NCBI GenBank assembly: GCA_019634415.1
Contig: JAHQVJ010000216.1
Coordinates: forward strand, 62,001 to 126,000
DNA from: Myxococcales bacterium
Lineage (GTDB): Bacteria > Myxococcota_A > UBA796 > GCA-2862545
Direction of reading: 5' to 3'
DNA length: 64,000 nucleotides
In this document: one piece after another, positions 41,594 through 53,000 of the stretch
Layout of the letters: each line of letters begins with the position of its first letter
Position numbering within the stretch: position 1 is the stretch's first letter
The notes under the pieces: model-generated
Told to the model about the DNA's origin: nothing
The model's database searches: none
What the model saw: the letters and a program-made list of their open reading frames with translations, nothing else
Program-made: the position numbers and the translations under genes

Positions 41594-43792
41594 GTGAGCA
41601 GATTCTGGGTGATGCCGCTGTTCGTGGCGCTCGCGGCGTCGTGTGGGGGCGACAAGGACACCGACGTAGCGGACGTCGACGTGGACACCGATGCGGATAC
41701 CGATGCGGATGCCGACTCGGACACCGACTCCGACGCCGACACCGACACCACGCCCAAGGTGGACTGTGCGGACGTGGAGCTGGCCGATGGCGTGCCCGAC
41801 GCCGTCGTGGACAGCACGCAGTCGGAGGGCGACGACCTGGCTGGCTCCTGCGGGGGCGATGGAGATGCGGACGTGGCGTTTCGCTTCGTGGCGCCCTTCG
41901 CGGGGGACTTCGGGTTCGTCGTGCCGGCGGGCGCGGCATTCGACTCGGTGCTCTACGCCCTCGACGAGTGTGGAGGCACGGAGCTGCAGTGTGCCGACGT
42001 GGCCGGCAACGGAGGGGAGCAGCTGCGACTGACCTTGGGCGACGGTGACGAGGTCATCGTGGTGGTGGACGGTGGGGAGGGCGCCTTCGATCTCGAGGTG
42101 CGAGAGGCCTTCGACACCGAGCAGGACTGCCTGGACGGATTCGACGACGACTTCGATGGCGATCTGGACTGCGACGACGCGGACTGCAGCAAGGACGCGT
42201 CGTGTCTGCTGTACGAGTGCGTGGACGTGGTCGCCACGGGCACGCTGCCCGAGACGTTCGTGGGCAGCACCTTGGGCAACGACGACGACGAGGAGCCGTC
42301 CTGCGACTACGGCTATGGCTACTACAAGAAGAAGGGCGGCGACGGCGGCGACGACCAGGTGCTCTACACCGCACTGCAGGCCGGTAGCTTCGTGTTCGAC
42401 ACGGTGGGCTCGGACTTCGACACGGTCCTGTCCATCCTCGACAGCTGTGGCGGCAAGGAGCTCGGCTGCAACGATCAGTGGATCGACAACGACTCCCAGC
42501 TGGTGGTCACCCTCGCTGCGGGGGAGGCCATCGTGGTGAACGTGGATGGCTGGGCGGGTGCAGAGGGCGACTACGTGCTCAACGTGGCCGAGCTGCAGGC
42601 CAACGAGCTCGACTGCGCCGACGGCCGGGACCTCGACGACGACGGCGACGTGGACTGCTTCGACGCAGACTGCGTGGGCGTGGGCGCGTGCCTCGAGATC
42701 TGCGACAACGGAATCGACGACAACAAGGACTTCCTGATCGACTGCCAGGACCTCCTCGGCTGCGGAAAGGATCCGGCGTGTCAGCCCACCTGCCCCGACA
42801 CCCTCGCCGCGGGCTCGCTACCCGAGACCCTGGCGGGCGTCACCCTCGGTGCGTTCGACGAGCTGACCCCCAGCTGCGGCTACAAGCTCGCGAGCGGGGA
42901 TCACCAGATCGAGTACCTCGCCCCCGAGACCGGCGACTACGTGTTCGACACGGTGGGCTCCGACTACTTCACGCTGCTGTCCATCGTCGATGCCTGTGGC
43001 GGCACCGAGGTGGCGTGCGACTCCGGCTCGGTCAACGGCCTCGACTCGCAGGTGGTGCAGTCGCTGACGGCCGGTCAGAGCGTCATCGTGAACGTGGACG
43101 GCGTGTTCGGTGGCGGCGACTTCGTGCTCAACGTGGACCGGCTCGAGGCTGCGGAGAGCGTCTGTGACGATGGCCGCGACCTCGACGACGACGGTGACGT
43201 GGACTGCTTCGATACGGACTGCGAGGACGACGCGGTCTGTGTGGAGATCTGCGACAACAACGTCGACGACAACGGAACCGGCCTGGTGGACTGCCAGGAA
43301 GCGCAGTGCAGCAAGGACAAGGCCTGCCTTCCCCAGTGCCCCGACGAGTCGGAGGACACGGTCCCGGCGACGCTGGTGGGGGAGACCATCGGCGACACCG
43401 ACGAGGTCACCCAGAGCTGCACCGCCAAGAAGGGCGGAGGCCCCGACGTCCAGGTGGAGTTCACCGCGCCCACCACGGGTGACTTCGTGTTCGACACGGT
43501 GGGCTCCGACTACGACACGGGCCTGTCGCTCCTCGATGCATGCGGCGGAACCGAGCTTGCCTGCAACGACGACTACGACAGCCTGCAGTCGCACCTCTCC
43601 CTCAGCATGACGAAGGGCGACACCGTGATCGTCGACGTGGACGGGTACTCCGACCTCGACTCCGGCAACTTCGTGCTCAACGTGGCCGAGGTCGAGGCGG
43701 TGGAGACCGACTGCGCCGATGGCCGAGACCTCGACGACGACGGCGACATCGACTGCGCCGACACGGACTGCGCGAAGGATCCCAGCTGCTGA
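41594..43792 (+). CDS. Acidic repeat lipoprotein with four paralogous modules
   Basis: I chose the GTG at 41594 after AAGGAGGA. The 732-residue product has a lipoprotein signal (VMPLFVALAASCGG) and an Asp/Thr run with alternating DTDAD units. Four modules of about 150-170 residues follow, each with a beta domain (FxAPxxGxFVFDTVGSDxDTxLSxLDxCGGxEL, then VIVNVDG and FVLNVAE) and a Cys/Asp loop (CADGRDLDDDGDVDCFDxDC). The loops look like calcium-binding MopE-like motifs; the beta domain resembles the secreted-protease prepeptidase C-terminal (PPC) fold. Module 1 is the most divergent. Likely a surface or outer-membrane protein stabilised by calcium. Confidence 0.75.
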   Translation: MSRFWVMPLFVALAASCGGDKDTDVADVDVDTDADTDADADSDTDSDADTDTTPKVDCADVELADGVPDAVVDSTQSEGDDLAGSCGGDGDADVAFRFVAPFAGDFGFVVPAGAAFDSVLYALDECGGTELQCADVAGNGGEQLRLTLGDGDEVIVVVDGGEGAFDLEVREAFDTEQDCLDGFDDDFDGDLDCDDADCSKDASCLLYECVDVVATGTLPETFVGSTLGNDDDEEPSCDYGYGYYKKKGGDGGDDQVLYTALQAGSFVFDTVGSDFDTVLSILDSCGGKELGCNDQWIDNDSQLVVTLAAGEAIVVNVDGWAGAEGDYVLNVAELQANELDCADGRDLDDDGDVDCFDADCVGVGACLEICDNGIDDNKDFLIDCQDLLGCGKDPACQPTCPDTLAAGSLPETLAGVTLGAFDELTPSCGYKLASGDHQIEYLAPETGDYVFDTVGSDYFTLLSIVDACGGTEVACDSGSVNGLDSQVVQSLTAGQSVIVNVDGVFGGGDFVLNVDRLEAAESVCDDGRDLDDDGDVDCFDTDCEDDAVCVEICDNNVDDNGTGLVDCQEAQCSKDKACLPQCPDESEDTVPATLVGETIGDTDEVTQSCTAKKGGGPDVQVEFTAPTTGDFVFDTVGSDYDTGLSLLDACGGTELACNDDYDSLQSHLSLSMTKGDTVIVDVDGYSDLDSGNFVLNVAEVEAVETDCADGRDLDDDGDIDCADTDCAKDPSC

Positions 43793-43830
43793 TCAGACTC
43801 GTGCCAGCTTCGCTGCCACTGTACTGATTG

Positions 43831-43851
43831 GCCGCGAACTACGTTCGCGGC
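43831..43851. terminator. Hairpin between convergent genes
   Basis: GCCGCGAAC (43831-43839), a TAC loop and GTTCGCGGC (43843-43851) form a perfect 9-bp stem in the 113-bp gap between the convergent genes ending at 43792 and 43906. It is well placed to end transcription from both sides, although no T-run follows on either strand, which weakens the call. Confidence 0.4.
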
Positions 43852-43905
43852 TGATCGGCTGCTGACCGCCAGGCGCGCCGGTGTCTGGCGAGTCAGTCCC
43901 TTCCG

Positions 43906-44610
43906 CTAAGGGATGGTGGCCTCCACGACGTAGCCAGAGCCTTGCATCACGTCGTTGGTCTGGCTCACGAAGGTCAGCTCGCCCGTCGACTGGTTCCACG
44001 AGGCAGCGTACTCCCAGAAGTACTCGTTCAACAGGACGATCCCCGCTCCATTGGGCTCGTAGCTGCCGAGCGCCACGGCCTCCTCGGTGCCTCTCAGATC
44101 CGAGGTGTGCGCCCACCAATTGTAGGAGGTGTTCCACGCATCCGTCCACGCCTGGTAGTTCTTCGTGTAGTTCAGGACTGGAGCGTCTCCGTTCGGATCG
44201 GGGCTGTCCTTGCATCCGTGCGTGGTGCTGTCGGGCGACCACGTGTAGGCGACCTGGAGCTGCCAGCTCAGGGTGAAGTCGCAGTCTGGACAGGTGTGCG
44301 ACGAAGGCGTCCCCATGACGTCCCACTTTGCCAGACAGTCCGGCGAGTCACCCACGGCCTCGAAGGCGAGCCCCGTCGCCACGAGCACGCGCACCGCCAT
44401 CGATCCCGTGTCCGCCGTGGTGGTGTCCGCGTCGGAGCCTGTGTCTGCAGACACGTCGATGTGGGTGTCGGTGGCTGCGATGGCAGCCCCATCGGGGGCG
44501 ACGGGAACGGGGCTCCCAGCCAGGCAGCCAGGCAGCACCAGCGTGAGGGCTGCGATGCGCCGTGTCACGTGTGCGTCGCGCGTCGAGGTCGAAGTCCCTG
44601 CGTTCTCCAC
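43906..44610 (-). CDS. Lipoprotein of unknown function
   Basis: I chose the GTG at 44610 because GGGAGGT lies six bases upstream. The 234-residue product has an n-region with two Arg, then ALTLVLPGCLAG as the lipobox. A Thr/Asp linker (DTGSDADTTTADTG), common in this genome's lipoproteins, leads to a Trp-rich domain (FTLSWQLQVAYTW, WTDAWNTSYNWWAHT, EYFWEYAASWN) with two pairs of Cys (CPDC). No family is recognised. Confidence 0.6.
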   Translation of the reverse strand: MENAGTSTSTRDAHVTRRIAALTLVLPGCLAGSPVPVAPDGAAIAATDTHIDVSADTGSDADTTTADTGSMAVRVLVATGLAFEAVGDSPDCLAKWDVMGTPSSHTCPDCDFTLSWQLQVAYTWSPDSTTHGCKDSPDPNGDAPVLNYTKNYQAWTDAWNTSYNWWAHTSDLRGTEEAVALGSYEPNGAGIVLLNEYFWEYAASWNQSTGELTFVSQTNDVMQGSGYVVEATIP

Positions 44611-44749
44611 GAACCACCTCCCGGTACTGGTCATTCGTCGGACGTCGAGCCTGGGTTACCGGCGCGATCGGTACCGACGACGACAGTGCGCAATGCCGAG
44701 CGAGCAGCAGCGTGGCATGCCACAATGGTGATCTCGAGGAGAGACGGCC

Positions 44750-45640
44750 ATGCTCGTGATCGGACTCGCCACCACTGCCCACGCCACCTGGTCCATCGTG
44801 GCTGCAGACGCCGACACCGGCCAGGTGGGCGGTGCGGGTACCTCGTGCGTGGGGCCGTTCGATGTGGGGATCCTGTTCGCCGCGGCTCCAGGGGTGGGGG
44901 CCGTGCACGCCCAGGCGTTCGTCAACGAGCAAGGCCGCGACCGCGCCGCCGAGCTGCTCGCGAAGGGGAGCACGCCTGACGAGGCGCTGAACGCCATCAC
45001 CGACCCAGCCGCCGATCCGTACGCGGACTTCCGCCAGTACGGAGTGGTGTCGCTCGACGGCGAGTCCGTAGCGTGGACGGGGGCGAGCAACGGAGACTGG
45101 GCAGGAGATCTACAGGGCACTGACGCGCGCTACACCTACAGCGCCCAGGGCAACCTGCTCACGGGGCCGGAGGTGGTGCAGCGCACTGCCGATGCCTTTG
45201 GTGAGCCGAAGCACTGCGATCTGGCGGAGAAGCTGATCCGCGGGCTCGAGGCAGGGGCGGCGCCGGGGGAGGGGGACGCGCGCTGCGCACCGGCCTTGCC
45301 GTCGGACAGTGCCTTCATCCGTCTCGTGGACGCCAGCGGCACCGTGCTCCTCGATCTGTCGGTGGTGGACACCGCCCCGGTCGATCCGCTGGTGGCGCTG
45401 CGCACGGAGTTCGAGACCTGGCGCGACGACAACCCCTGCCCCGAGCCACCGAAGCCGAAGGACACGGGCGAGCCTGTGACCACGGGCGACACTGCGGTGC
45501 CCGACGACACGGGGGTGGAGCCGGACACAGCGGAGCGCCCGGCCTCCGACGCGGCGCGGTCTTGTGGCTGTGGGTCGGGTGGCGCTGTGGGATGGCTGAT
45601 GCTTGCGGGGTTGGTTCCGATCGTGAGGCGCAAGCGGTGA
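44750..45640 (+). CDS. DUF1028 (Ntn-hydrolase-like) secreted protein with MYXO-CTERM-like tail
   Basis: The 296-residue protein starts at the ATG at 44750 (GAGGAGAG upstream) with a signal peptide (IGLATTAHA). The rest is DUF1028: TWSIVAADADTGQVGGAGTSCV, then ALNAITDPAADPYADFRQYGVVSLDG and YSAQGNLLTG. The fold is that of Ntn hydrolases, where the residue after the cleavage site would be the nucleophile; here the Thr just after the signal peptide fits that position. A Pro/Thr/Asp spacer ends in SCGCGSGGAVGWLMLAGLVP and RRKR, a MYXO-CTERM-like anchor. It is probably exported and tethered to the surface. Activity unknown. Confidence 0.85.
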   Translation: MLVIGLATTAHATWSIVAADADTGQVGGAGTSCVGPFDVGILFAAAPGVGAVHAQAFVNEQGRDRAAELLAKGSTPDEALNAITDPAADPYADFRQYGVVSLDGESVAWTGASNGDWAGDLQGTDARYTYSAQGNLLTGPEVVQRTADAFGEPKHCDLAEKLIRGLEAGAAPGEGDARCAPALPSDSAFIRLVDASGTVLLDLSVVDTAPVDPLVALRTEFETWRDDNPCPEPPKPKDTGEPVTTGDTAVPDDTGVEPDTAERPASDAARSCGCGSGGAVGWLMLAGLVPIVRRKR

Positions 45641-45769
45641 AGGCGTTCCCCACGGGAAGCACCCCGAGCGCCATTTGGCGCAAAGTACGAGGACGTCGCG
45701 AGGGGGCGACTCGCGTGCGGTGGAGGCTCTGGCGGTCGAGATCGAAGGTGACAGCTTTGCAACACCGGT

Positions 45770-45783
45770 TGCTGACGTCAGCA
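45770..45783. promoter_or_regulatory. Perfect 14-bp palindrome
   Basis: TGCTGACGTCAGCA is a perfect palindrome in the 232-bp gap between the DUF1028 gene and the unknown gene that precedes the PKS. A dimeric regulator could bind it. No promoter elements could be placed with confidence in this gap. Confidence 0.3.
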
Positions 45784-45872
45784 CGCCGCTCGACAATGGT
45801 TGTTGACTGGGAGGACTCATCTCGGCCAACGCCTCGCCAGAACTCACATCCGCCGTCGAACTGCTCTGTTCG

Positions 45873-47009
45873 TTGTCGACGGAAGCAGGGGAGTTAGCAA
45901 CGGCGTTGCGTGTTCACGGGCTTCAGGACCTGGTCGATCAGTGCCCAAATAGCGCCACTTCTTCGAAGAACTCGTGGTCCCGGAGCCTGCTTCTCCGTGC
46001 TCGCGTCGAAGGGCGCCTGGGCGAGCTGATGGTCGTGTTGCAGATGATCTACACTGACAGGAATCAGCAGATCTCCACCGTGTTCGATCCTCTCATCGAG
46101 AGGCCTGAGCAAGACCCGATCTACCCACTTCTTCAGGCCAAGGCGGAGGTCTATTTGGTGGTGCGCGTCGGGCTCGATGGGATGCGAGACCTGAAGTACG
46201 CTTCTCCAGATCCCAGCCGGCCAGGATGGAAGGCGACGTTCGATGCGTTTCTGGAGGATGTGCCGACGTTGATGGCTGCCTCCTACGAGGACTTGAAGAG
46301 GCCGCTGCGAGACGTGCTCGGGGGTCGGCGTCTTGCCGGGCAACGGATTGTCGGAGAAGACGTGCTGTACTTCGTGGGAGTCGACACGTTCCGCGAGGTG
46401 CTCGGACATGTCCAGGCGCTGGTGGATGCCACCACCGCATTCAACGAGCGACTCCATCGGCAGAGGCCCTGTCGCGCTGCGGCGTGGCTCTGCGGCGTGC
46501 CCATCTCGGACGTCAAGCGTCAGACGAAGGATGGTTCAGTGGCCTTCGTCGGGCCCAGCATGGATCTGGGGGATGCTCTGTTTGGTCGTGCTCGGCCCTT
46601 TCGCATCACGGTGTCCACGCAGGTTGCCACGATGCTGTGTGACTCCATGACTGGCGAGGGCCGACTCCCGCACTCACTTCAGTGCTACGTCGGTGAGCAA
46701 CCTGTCGACGGACTGTGTCGTGGTTTCGAGTGGCATCCACTGATCTGGGTAGGGCCCCCTGCGCTCCCCCGTCATCGCCCACTTTGCGGAGTGGCACCGC
46801 GAGAGGAGATTCGCGAGCCCGGTCACTTGGGGCATGAGCTCGAGGAGCTGCGGCACATCAACAACGACCGCAGATGGTTCCTCAAGGCCGACTCTGACGA
46901 CCGGTACCGAGGCCCCACGCAATACTGGCTTCGGCTCTTTCGCGAGGAGGTGGGTGCTCGCTCTGTCGCTCAGGGAAGTGGGAGCACGCCGAACCTCTCC
47001 GTGCTCTGA
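45873..47009 (+). CDS. Protein of unknown function upstream of the PKS operon
   Basis: The frame opens after a TGA at about 45802. The first recognised start is TTG at 45873, but the upstream in-frame codons (including SPELTSAVELLCS) also look protein-like, and the only ribosome-site-like run, GGGAGGA, lies before them without a normal start codon near it. From the TTG it is 378 residues, without signal or membrane segments. It includes a conserved-looking HPLIWVGPPALPRH and a C-terminal HLGHELEELRHINND. I recognise no family. It ends 66 bp before the PKS and may share its promoter. Confidence 0.5.
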   Translation: MSTEAGELATALRVHGLQDLVDQCPNSATSSKNSWSRSLLLRARVEGRLGELMVVLQMIYTDRNQQISTVFDPLIERPEQDPIYPLLQAKAEVYLVVRVGLDGMRDLKYASPDPSRPGWKATFDAFLEDVPTLMAASYEDLKRPLRDVLGGRRLAGQRIVGEDVLYFVGVDTFREVLGHVQALVDATTAFNERLHRQRPCRAAAWLCGVPISDVKRQTKDGSVAFVGPSMDLGDALFGRARPFRITVSTQVATMLCDSMTGEGRLPHSLQCYVGEQPVDGLCRGFEWHPLIWVGPPALPRHRPLCGVAPREEIREPGHLGHELEELRHINNDRRWFLKADSDDRYRGPTQYWLRLFREEVGARSVAQGSGSTPNLSVL

Positions 47010-47075
47010 CTCAGTCACAGCTCTCGTCCATCTCAGGATAGGGTCCAAGCTGCTTGGCTGGGAGAACGGGCACAG

Positions 47076-50000
47076 ATGGACAAGGCCAAGGGCGAGCCGA
47101 TCGCCATCGTGGGAGCGGGGCTCCGGCTCCCAGGAGGCGTGCGGGATCTCGCCAGCTACTGGACGCTGCTGATCGAGGGCGTCGACGCCGTGGGCCGCGT
47201 GCCCGCCGACCGATGGGACGCTGCGCGCTACACCTCGGCCGATCCCGACGCACCGGGCAAGATGATCACGGACCAGGGCGGGTTCCTGGGAGACGTGGCG
47301 ACCTTCGACCCGGCCTTCTTCGGGATCTCCCCTCGGGAAGCGCTGGAGATGGACCCAGCACAGCGCCTGCTGCTGGAGGTGGCCTGGGAGGCGCTGGAGA
47401 ACGCAGCCCTCGATCCCAGCTCCCTGAAGCGCACGCCCATGGGGGTCTACGTCGGCCTGGGCCTGTCGGACTACAGCCGCCGCCACTTCGGCGGGCCCGA
47501 TCCCACTCGCATGACGCCGCACTCGGGCACCGGCAGCCTGCTGTCCGTCGCCGCTGGACGGATCAGCTACACCCTGGGGCTCACGGGTCCCGCCATGACC
47601 GTGGACACGGCCTGCTCGTCGTCGCTGGTGTCGGTGCACCTGGCGGTGGCGGCGCTGCGGCGCGGTGAGGTGGATGCCGCCCTGGCGGGGGGCGCGAACG
47701 TGCTGGTCGCTCCCGAGCCCAGCATCTACTTCAGCAAGCTCGGCGCGCTGGCTGCCGACGGTCGCTGCAAGACGTTCTCGGACGCCGCCGACGGCTATGG
47801 ACGCGGCGAGGGGGCGGGGCTGGTGGTGCTCCAGCGCCTCGACGACGCGCTGGCCGGCGGTCATCCCATCCTGGCCGTGATCCATGGCACGGCTGTCAAC
47901 CAGGACGGACGCTCCAACGGTCTCACAGCGCCCTCGGGCCGTGCCCAGCAAGAGGTGATCCGCGCCGCCTGGGCGGACGGCGGCGTGCAGGCCCGCCAGG
48001 TGGGCCTCGTCGAGGCGCACGGCACGGGCACGCCCCTGGGCGATCCCATCGAGGTGGAGGCGCTGAAGGCCGTGCTCGGCACGGAACGCGAGGTGGTGCA
48101 CCTGGGCAGCGCCAAGACGAACTTCGGGCACCTCGAGACCGCAGCCGGCATCGCCGGGCTGCTCAAGCTCGCCCTGTGCGTGAAGCACGGGGAGGTGCCG
48201 CCCCACCTGCACCTGACCAAGGTGAACCCACGGGTGCGGCTGCAGGGGTCGCCGCTCGAGATCCCGCGCCAGCGCACCTCCTGGGAAGATGACGTCCGCG
48301 TGGGCGGGGTCAGCGCCTTCGGGCTGTCGGGCACCAACGCCCACGTGGTCCTGGGTCCCGCGCCCGACTCGGTGGTCGCCTCCGCACCGGCGCGTTCGCC
48401 CGAGATCGTGGTGCTCTCGGCTCGGGATGCCGCGGCCCTGTCGGAGACCGCGCGCGATTGGTCCTCCGCCCTGGGAGAGGAGTCGCTGCCCGACGTGGCC
48501 TACACGGCACTCGCGGGTCGTGCGGATCTGCAGGAGCGCGTCGCCATCACCGCGACCACCGCCCGGGAGGCTGCCGAGCGCCTCGCCACCTTCGCGCGCG
48601 GCGAGCTGCCCGAGGGGGCGGCCGCGGGCACGGCCCCGAAGGGCGGGCAGGGGGTGGTGTTCCTCTACACGGGCCAGGGAGCGCAGCACCTGGGCATGGC
48701 CCGCGCGCTGGTGCAGACCGATCCCGTGTTCCGCCAGGCGCTGTCGGAGGCCATCGAGGCCATGGGGCCGCTGCTCGATCGGCCGCTCACCGAGGTGATG
48801 TGGCAGGACGCCTCGGCGCTGGACGACACGCGCTACACACAGCCCGCCCTGTTCGCGCTGCAGGTGGCGCTCACGCAGTGGTGGGCCCACCACGGGGTGC
48901 GGCCGGACGCCGTCGTCGGGCACTCCATCGGAGAGTTCGCCGCCGCCGTGGTCGCCGAGGCGCTGTCGCTCGACGATGCGGCTCGGCTCGTGGTGGAGCG
49001 AGGGCGGCTCATGTCGGAGCTGCCGCGCGAGGGGGCCATGCTCGCCGTCTTCGCCAGCGAGGAGCGGGTCGCCGCCGTCGTCGCCCCCCACGCCGCAGAC
49101 GTCAGCATCGCCGGCGTCAACGGACCCACGGAGACGGTGATCTCGGGCCGCACGGCGTCGATCGCCACCCTCGAGGCCGAGCTGAAGGACCTGGAGGTGC
49201 GCACGCGGCGGCTGTCGGTGAGCCACGCGTTCCACAGCGCGCTGATGGAGCCCATGCTCGACGGCTTCTTCGCCGCCGTGGCGGACGTGCCCTACGGCCG
49301 CCCGAGCCTGCCCGTCTACAGCAACGTGGACGGCACCGCCGCCGGGTTCCTGGCCGACACCGACTACTGGGTGCAGCACGTGCGCAAGACGGTGCGATTC
49401 GCCGACGGCATGCGCGCTGCCTTTTCCGATGGCCATCGGTTGTTCCTGGAGATCGGGCCGCGCCCCGTGCTCTGTGGCATGGGCCAGCGCGTGGCGAGTG
49501 CACAGGCCGAGGTGCAGGGGGCGACGTTCGTGCCCTCGCTGCATCCCGACCGCCTCGACACCGAGCAGCTCGCGGAGTCCCTGGGGGCGCTGTGGGCCCA
49601 CGGCGCGAGCGTGGAGCTGGCGGTGCGGTCGCCGTCGGGCCGGCGGCTGTGCTTGCCGCCCACGCGTCGCACGGGACAGCGCCTGTGGCTGGAGCCGTTG
49701 GCGGAGACGCCGAGGTCCGCGCCGGCGCCCCTTGCCCCCGACACGGCCTATGCCATCGGCTGGCAGCGCTCCGGGGTGCGGCGGGGCACGGCGACCGGTG
49801 ACTGGGTGGTCCTGGGCGACGACGCCGTGGCGGCTGCCCTGGCCGAGCGCGGGGCGGAGGTGCACCGCGAGTGGGTGGACGATCCCGTGGGCGTGGTGCT
49901 GGCACCCGAGGGAACGGATGCCCTCGACATCGCCTGGCAGGCGGTGCGCGCAGTGCAGCGCCTCGGCCCCGGTCAGCAGCTGCACCTCGTGAGCCACACG

Positions 50001-53000
50001 GCCGAGCGCCCGGCCACCGCCGTGCTGCAGGGGCTGGGCCGAGTGGTGGCGCTGGAGCACCCCGATCGCTGGGGCGGTCTGGTGGACGTGCACGGCGGCG
50101 ACGCCGATGCCGTGGTGGACGCCCTGCTGGCCGGCGACGGGGAAGACGCGGTGCGCCTGGTGGACGGCGTTCGTCACCTGCCGCGCTTGTCGGCCGTGCG
50201 GCGCGACGGCGAAGCGCTCCCCGTGGGGCCAGGGACGGTCTGGATCACGGGCGGCTTCGGGGCCGTGGGCGCGCACGTGGCGCGCTGGCTCGCCGACCGA
50301 GGTGTGCGCTCCCTGGTGCTCACGGGCCGCTCCGGCCCGGCCTCCGACGACGCGCAGGCGCTGGTGGCGGAGCTACAGGAGGCGGGCGTCGCCGTGCGCG
50401 CCCTGGCCGCCGACGTGGGGCAGCAGTCCGACGTGGAGCTGGTGCTCGCCGAGCTCGACGAGCCTCTGCTCGGCATCGTGCACTGCGCCGGCACCAACCG
50501 CGACGCTCCGCTGTCGAGCCTGTCCTTCGACGACCTGCAGGCCGTCTTCGACGCCAAGGTGGTCGGCACCGACGTGCTGCACGCGGCCACCGCGGAGCTG
50601 GATCTGCGCTTCTTCGTGCTGGTGAGCTCCGCCGCGGCGGTGCTCGGCACGCCGGGGCAGGGCAACTACGCCGCCGCCAACGCCTACCTCGACGCCGTCG
50701 CCGCCTGGCGCCGTGGCCAGGGCCTGCCCGCCACCTCGGTGGCCTTCGGGCCCCTCGCCGGCGCCGGCATGGCCGCGGCGGTGCAGCCGTCCGTCCGCAG
50801 CCGCTGGGCGTCGGAGGGCGTGCACCTCCTCGAGCCTGAGCACGCCCTGCTCGCCCTGGCGCGCACCGCCCTCGGTCCCGAGCCCTCCGTGCTCGTCGCT
50901 CCCTTCCAGTGGTCCGTGCTGCACGCGGCCCGATCGTCGCCCCTCCTCCGTGATCTCGCGTCGGCGCCCGCGCCCGCGCCGCTGCCGGAGCCGCGGTCTG
51001 CCCAGTCGCTGCCCGCCGCCCTCGTCTCTGCCTTGGCAGCCGCGCCCTCCGGCGCCCGGCCCCGCATGGCCCTCGACCACGTGCAGCAGCTCGTCTCTCG
51101 CGTGCTCGGCCGCGGCCCCGACCAGCCCCTGTCCCCCACGGAGGGCTTCTTCGACGCCGGCATGGACAGCGTGATGGCCACCGAGCTGCACCAGCGACTG
51201 CAACGGGATCTCGGCCGGGAGCTGCCCGCCTCGCTGCCCTTCGACTTCCCCACGGTGCAGCGCCTCGCCGAGCAGCTGCTCGTCCTCGTCGACCTCGCGC
51301 CAGCTGCCGAGATCGAGCAGGCGGACGCCCCGGTGGCGGCCGACCACGAGCCCGTCGCCATCGTCGGTGCGGCCTGCCGCTTCCCCGGTGGCGTGAACGA
51401 TCTCGACGCGCTGTGGGCGCTGCTCGAGCGCGGCGGTGACGCCATCACCGAGGTGCCGTCGGATCGCTTCGACATCGACGCCGTCTATGCCGCTGGTCGG
51501 GGCACGCCCGGCACCACCTACAGCCGTCACGGGGGCTTCATCGAGGGGATCGATCAGTTCGATCCCAGGCACTTCGGGATCCCGCCCCGGGAGGCGGCGT
51601 CGCTCGATCCGCAGCAGCGGCTGCTCCTCGAGGTCACCTGGCACGCGCTGGAGCACGCGGGCATCGCCCCCCGCAGCCTCACCGACACCCGCACCGGCGT
51701 GTTCGTGGGCATCGGCCAGTCGGAGTACTGGCTGCGCTTCGATCCCCGCAGACCCGACGCCGACAAGTACGCGGGCACCGGCAACGAGGCCAGCTTCGCG
51801 GCTGGCCGCATCGCCTACACCCTGGGGCTGCAGGGGCCCGCGATGAGCGTCAACACGGCCTGCAGCTCGTCGCTGGTGAGCGTGCACCTGGCCGTGCGTG
51901 CCCTGCGCGAGGGCCGCGCCCAGCTCGCCGTGGCCGGCGGCGTGAACGCCATCGTGGGACCCGAGCACACCCTGTGGATGAGCCTATTGGAGTCGCTGTC
52001 GGAGGACGGCCGCTGCAAGGCCTTCGACCGCTCGGGCGACGGCTACGTGCGCTCCGAGGGCTGCGGCATGGTGGTGCTCAAGCGCCTCTCCGACGCGCGG
52101 CGCGACGGGGATCGAGTGCTCGCCGTGGTCCGGGGCTCCGCCGTCAACCACGACGGCGCCAGCGCTGGCATCACCGTGCCCAACGGGCCGGCCCAGCAGC
52201 AGGTGATCCGGGCGGCGCTGCAGGACGCGTCGGTGCAGCCCCACGAGGTGGGCTTCGTGGAGTGCCACGGCACCGGCACCACGCGCGGTGATCCCGTGGA
52301 GATCGGGGCGCTGGGCCAGGTCTTGGCCACCGACCGCGCGCAGCCCCTGCTGCTCGGGGCCGTCAAGACCAACCTCGGTCACCTCGAGGCCGCCGCCGGG
52401 ATCGCCGGTCTGCTCAAGGCGGTGCTGTGTCTGCAGCGCGGTGCGGTGCCCTCCATCGTGCACCTGCGAGACGTCAATCCAGCCCTGCCCTTGCAGCGAT
52501 TTCCGGCGCTGACCCTGCCCACGGAGCTGACCCCGTGGCCCGGTGAGGGAGCGCGGGTGGCGGGGGTGTCGTCCTTTGGCATCTCCGGCACCAATGCCCA
52601 CGTGGTGCTGCAGCAGGCCGAGCCCGCTGCTGAGCCCGAGCGCGCCACGGAGCGTCCGGCGTTGCTGATCACCTGGTCCTCGCGCACGCCTGCGGGCCTC
52701 GCGGAGCAGGCCGAGGCCCTCGCAGCGGTCTTGCAGGGCGACGTGCCCCTGGCAGACGTGGCCTACACCCAGAACGTGGGGCGCTCCGGCGGCCGCGTAC
52801 GCGGCGTGGTGGTGGCGGCGGATCGGGCGGGGGCCATCGCCGGACTGCGGGCGGCGGACGTCTCGGATCGGCCGCTCCCCAAGGGCGACGTGGTGTTCCT
52901 GTGCACCGGTGCGGGCCCCCAAGAGCCCGGCATGGCCAAGGCGCTGTACGACGCCGATCCCGTGTTCCGGCAGGCCCTCGACGAGGCGGCGGCCGCCGCC

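Noticed and set aside
41640..41760. Possible tandem repeat or CRISPR-like array
   Set aside because: It is codon-level repetition of an Asp/Thr-rich linker in one lipoprotein; there are no unique spacers.
42940..43520. Direct DNA repeats suggesting a mobile element
   Set aside because: They are the internal modules of one gene and stay in the reading frame.
44712..44723. 12-bp palindrome GTGGCATGCCAC before the DUF1028 gene
   Set aside because: It is too short and isolated to support as an operator; similar 10-12 bp palindromes are expected by chance in this much GC-rich DNA.
46674..50276. Open frame of about 1200 residues on the minus strand, opposite the start of the PKS
   Set aside because: It is a GC-driven shadow frame with no domain motif, and it also covers the end of an unrelated plus-strand gene.
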